Positions 61,999 to 64,000 of a stretch of 64,000 nucleotides of DNA are shown in pieces (position 1 is the first letter of the stretch; every line of letters begins with the position of its first letter). Origin of the DNA: UBA6049 sp965662345. Its GTDB lineage: Bacteria > Bacteroidota > Bacteroidia > Flavobacteriales_G > Salibacteraceae. The stretch covers positions 1-64,000 of the forward strand of contig CBFIHE010000009.1 in assembly GCA_965662345.1 (NCBI GenBank). The letters run 5' to 3'. The notes below the pieces were generated by a model that ran no database searches, had not been told where the DNA came from, and worked only from the letters and a program-made list of their open reading frames with translations. The translations under genes were made by a program, and so were the position numbers.

Positions 61999-63474
61999 AT
62001 GGGCATTGTACAACAACAGGGCATTCTTGCTTCCATTGGTAATTACACAGGTGTTATCCTCGGATACCTCAACATGGTAATATTTTACCCTAATGTTCTG
62101 GGGGCAGATGAGTTTGGCGTAGTAAGACTCTTAGTGGCTTCTGCCACCGTACTTGCTCAATTTGGCGAGATGGGCTTAGGCTCAGCTGTTATACGATTCT
62201 TTCCACGCTTTCGGAATTCTCCTGAATTTAAAGCTTCGCTTTTCTCCATTATTCTCTTGGCTTCTATTTTCACCAACCTACTCCTTCTGGCTGGAATGCA
62301 CTTCTTTAGGGAAGAGGTAAATGAGTTGTTTAGTAAGGGCTCTGCATTATTTAATGTTTATTACCTCGAATTGATTGTAATGACCATTGGCGTTGCTTTT
62401 AGCGAAATACTCTTTGGAATTGCAAGAGCACAATTAAAAAATATAACCCCTGTTTTCATACGAGAGCTGCTCCTTAGAGTTGTACAAACCGTACTTATTG
62501 GTATGGTTTACACCAATGTGCTCTCTTTTGAAGCTTTTTGTTTTGTGTTTGCATTAACCTACCCTATGCAAGGTATTCTAATGCTGGGCGTGCTAATAAC
62601 TCAAAAACGCTTCTCGCTAGCGTGGTCAAAAGAGAAATGGCCAGAGAAAAAAACGGTAGTCTTTAAATATGCCTCCTTCATGGCTTTGATGCGGATACCA
62701 AACGGAGCTACTGTACATATTGATGTAATCATGATTGGCGCACTCGTAGACCTTAAAAGTGTGGCTATTTACAGTATTGCTATCTTCTTGGCTAACATTA
62801 TCATGATTCCGGCAAGAACAATTAATCAAATAGCTATGCCGTTAGTTTCGAGAGACCTAGAAGCGAATAACCTAGAAAAGGTATCACTGTTATTTGGTCA
62901 GTCGGTTTCTGCATTACTCGTCATTTCTGGATTGCTCTTCATAGGTATGAACACAGGTATTGAAGTACTTTCGTATTTTACCAAAATAGAAGGTATTGAA
63001 GAAGTTAGCTTACTCACATTTATTTTAGGAGCTGGCAAACTAATAAATGCTGGAAGTGGTGTGAGTTGGACCATTTTGAATCAATCTGATTACTATAGAA
63101 GAAGCTTTGTAATTAGTATCCTATTTGTTCTTTTTTCAATCGTTGCGAATTACATTTTGATTCAGAAATACCAAATCTTGGGAGCAGCTCTTGCTACCTC
63201 TGCCTCGTTCCTTTTTTATGCTGCCATTAAATTATTTGCCTTAAAAAAATGGTTGAATGTTGGTACACGTTTAGTCCAACCCATTCTTTTTTTGGTTTTC
63301 ATCATTATATGGGTAGGACTCCTAAAAGAGTTTATTCCAGGAGACTCCATCACATTAGTCTCTTTACGAGTTGCAGCAGCATTGATTCCTGTACTTTTGG
63401 CATTATTTAAATGGAATATTTCACCAGAGATTACAACGGCAGTGCACTCTTTCGTGAAGAAACTTAACAAATAG
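61999..63474 (+). CDS. Second Wzx/MOP-type polysaccharide flippase
   Basis: 491 residues, about fourteen predicted membrane helices, MATE/MOP layout. The N-terminal helix pair with GVILGYLNMVIFYPNVLGADEFGVVRLL resembles the start of lipopolysaccharide flippases. It would move a lipid-linked intermediate outward. It is distinct from the wzx at 21-22 kb and starts a rightward unit with the asparagine-synthetase-like gene, 16 nt downstream. Confidence 0.85.
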   Translation: MGIVQQQGILASIGNYTGVILGYLNMVIFYPNVLGADEFGVVRLLVASATVLAQFGEMGLGSAVIRFFPRFRNSPEFKASLFSIILLASIFTNLLLLAGMHFFREEVNELFSKGSALFNVYYLELIVMTIGVAFSEILFGIARAQLKNITPVFIRELLLRVVQTVLIGMVYTNVLSFEAFCFVFALTYPMQGILMLGVLITQKRFSLAWSKEKWPEKKTVVFKYASFMALMRIPNGATVHIDVIMIGALVDLKSVAIYSIAIFLANIIMIPARTINQIAMPLVSRDLEANNLEKVSLLFGQSVSALLVISGLLFIGMNTGIEVLSYFTKIEGIEEVSLLTFILGAGKLINAGSGVSWTILNQSDYYRRSFVISILFVLFSIVANYILIQKYQILGAALATSASFLFYAAIKLFALKKWLNVGTRLVQPILFLVFIIIWVGLLKEFIPGDSITLVSLRVAAALIPVLLALFKWNISPEITTAVHSFVKKLNK

Positions 63475-63490
63475 GATTCACCTCTTTTAC

Positions 63491-64000
63491 ATGAGTACAT
63501 TTATAGGAGTCATAGCTAAGGACGGAAAACCTCTACCAATTAGAGATTTCTTATCCATGGTTCGTTTATCTGATAATAAGCATAATGCTGAGTTTTTTAC
63601 GGGTATCCGTAAAGACTTAACAACAACTTTAGTTGATGTCAAAGCCGACCCCGTGAATTTTCAAGATTTAATGGGAATTTGCTTTTTGGGGTTGAGTGCT
63701 TCTGAACTTGAGCAGAATGAACCATCGAGCAATACCTCAAGCTCCTGTACAACACTATTTGATGGAGAAATCTACGCATACAACGGAAGAGATTTAGATG
63801 AGCTAGAAAACTATCCTGATTTCTTATCTCAAAGATACCAAGCAGAGCAAACCGACTGCTTCAGTAAAATGAATGCTCAGTTTCTAGCGCTGCTGATAGA
63901 TAGTAAAAAAGAGCAGATTATTCTTGCTAGAGATAAGCATGGAAGTAAAAGCGGCTTTTACCATGATTCTTCTTCATACCTCTCATTTGCTAACTCTTCT
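63491..64000 (+). CDS. Asparagine-synthetase-like protein without N-terminal Cys (cut by right edge)
   Basis: The first 170 codons are visible. The layout is a class II glutamine-amidotransferase domain: FDGEIYAYNGRDLDEL (about 94-109; compare NGEIYNYxEL), a TDC segment, and ILARDKHGSKSGFYHD (compare LARDxxGxKPLYY). The catalytic Cys2 of active domains is missing; the protein starts Met-Ser-Thr. The synthetase domain is outside the window. Such Cys-less forms occur where the domain is structural and another amine or ammonia is used. It follows the flippase gene by 16 nt. Confidence 0.8.
   Translation, partial: MSTFIGVIAKDGKPLPIRDFLSMVRLSDNKHNAEFFTGIRKDLTTTLVDVKADPVNFQDLMGICFLGLSASELEQNEPSSNTSSSCTTLFDGEIYAYNGRDLDELENYPDFLSQRYQAEQTDCFSKMNAQFLALLIDSKKEQIILARDKHGSKSGFYHDSSSYLSFANSS

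Noticed and set aside
1..64000. CRISPR arrays, insertion sequences, tRNA or rRNA genes, prophage
   Set aside because: No repeat-spacer array, transposase frame, tRNA cloverleaf or rRNA core was recognised while reading both strands.

Overview
This window looks like a marine or aquatic Bacteroidota, most likely order Flavobacteriales. The evidence is a gliding/T9SS type B C-terminal domain protein, a bacillithiol enzyme (BshC), the order rpmB-rpmG-DUF4295-ftsY-rimO, a DUF4783-nadC pair, a TonB receptor with a carboxypeptidase-regulatory N-domain, and many TAnnTTTG promoter elements of the Bacteroidota type. Genes are dense, often overlap by 4 nt (ATGA, GTGA or TTGA), and several start at GTG or TTG.

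Layout. 1-10.6 kb holds housekeeping genes: a LysM protein cut by the left edge, guaA, a small lipoprotein, then leftward bshC-rimO-ftsY and the DUF4295-rpmG-rpmB ribosomal operon, cinA, a nucleoside phosphorylase and a SirB1-like protein. 10.6-22.9 kb is a surface polysaccharide locus: initiating sugar-phosphate transferase, DegT aminotransferase, two Wzy/WaaL-like membrane proteins, a WbpI-type epimerase, two GT4 glycosyltransferases, a lipoprotein with a glucuronyl C5-epimerase-like domain, a short Wzz-like protein, a Wzx flippase and a WbpD-type acetyltransferase. It lies 1 nt behind rny. A structured, unannotated RNA between zapA and rny looks like 6S RNA.

25.4-37.7 kb carries envelope genes: M23 peptidase, TonB receptor with lipoprotein, solute-binding protein, a WbpB-type dehydrogenase (a further enzyme of the diacetamido-uronate pathway), tandem FKBP isomerases, a TerB-DnaJ protein, a potassium channel and two TPM proteins. 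37.8-48.6 kb has a BatA-domain protein, a dihydroorotase homologue that has lost its metal ligands, an MBL hydrolase, a cysteine desulfurase, glmM, a TPR protein, a rhodanese, a DUF368 lipid-carrier transporter and aroE.

48.7-51.0 kb is a decayed wzc (tyrosine autokinase/co-polymerase) with three in-frame stops, a frameshift and an altered Walker A motif, followed by an intact 52-aa membrane protein. 51.1-56.3 kb has rlmH, DUF4783, nadC and a 1155-aa NIDO/repeat/PKD adhesin exported by T9SS. The right edge (56.4-64 kb) has an outer-membrane protein, then an unrecognised cluster: GNAT-like protein, fold-type-III and fold-type-I PLP enzymes, a second flippase, and an asparagine-synthetase-like protein lacking the N-terminal cysteine. 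This last cluster is the best candidate for an undescribed system, possibly amino-acid decoration of an exported glycan. All assignments rest on reading motifs by eye; no database search was run.
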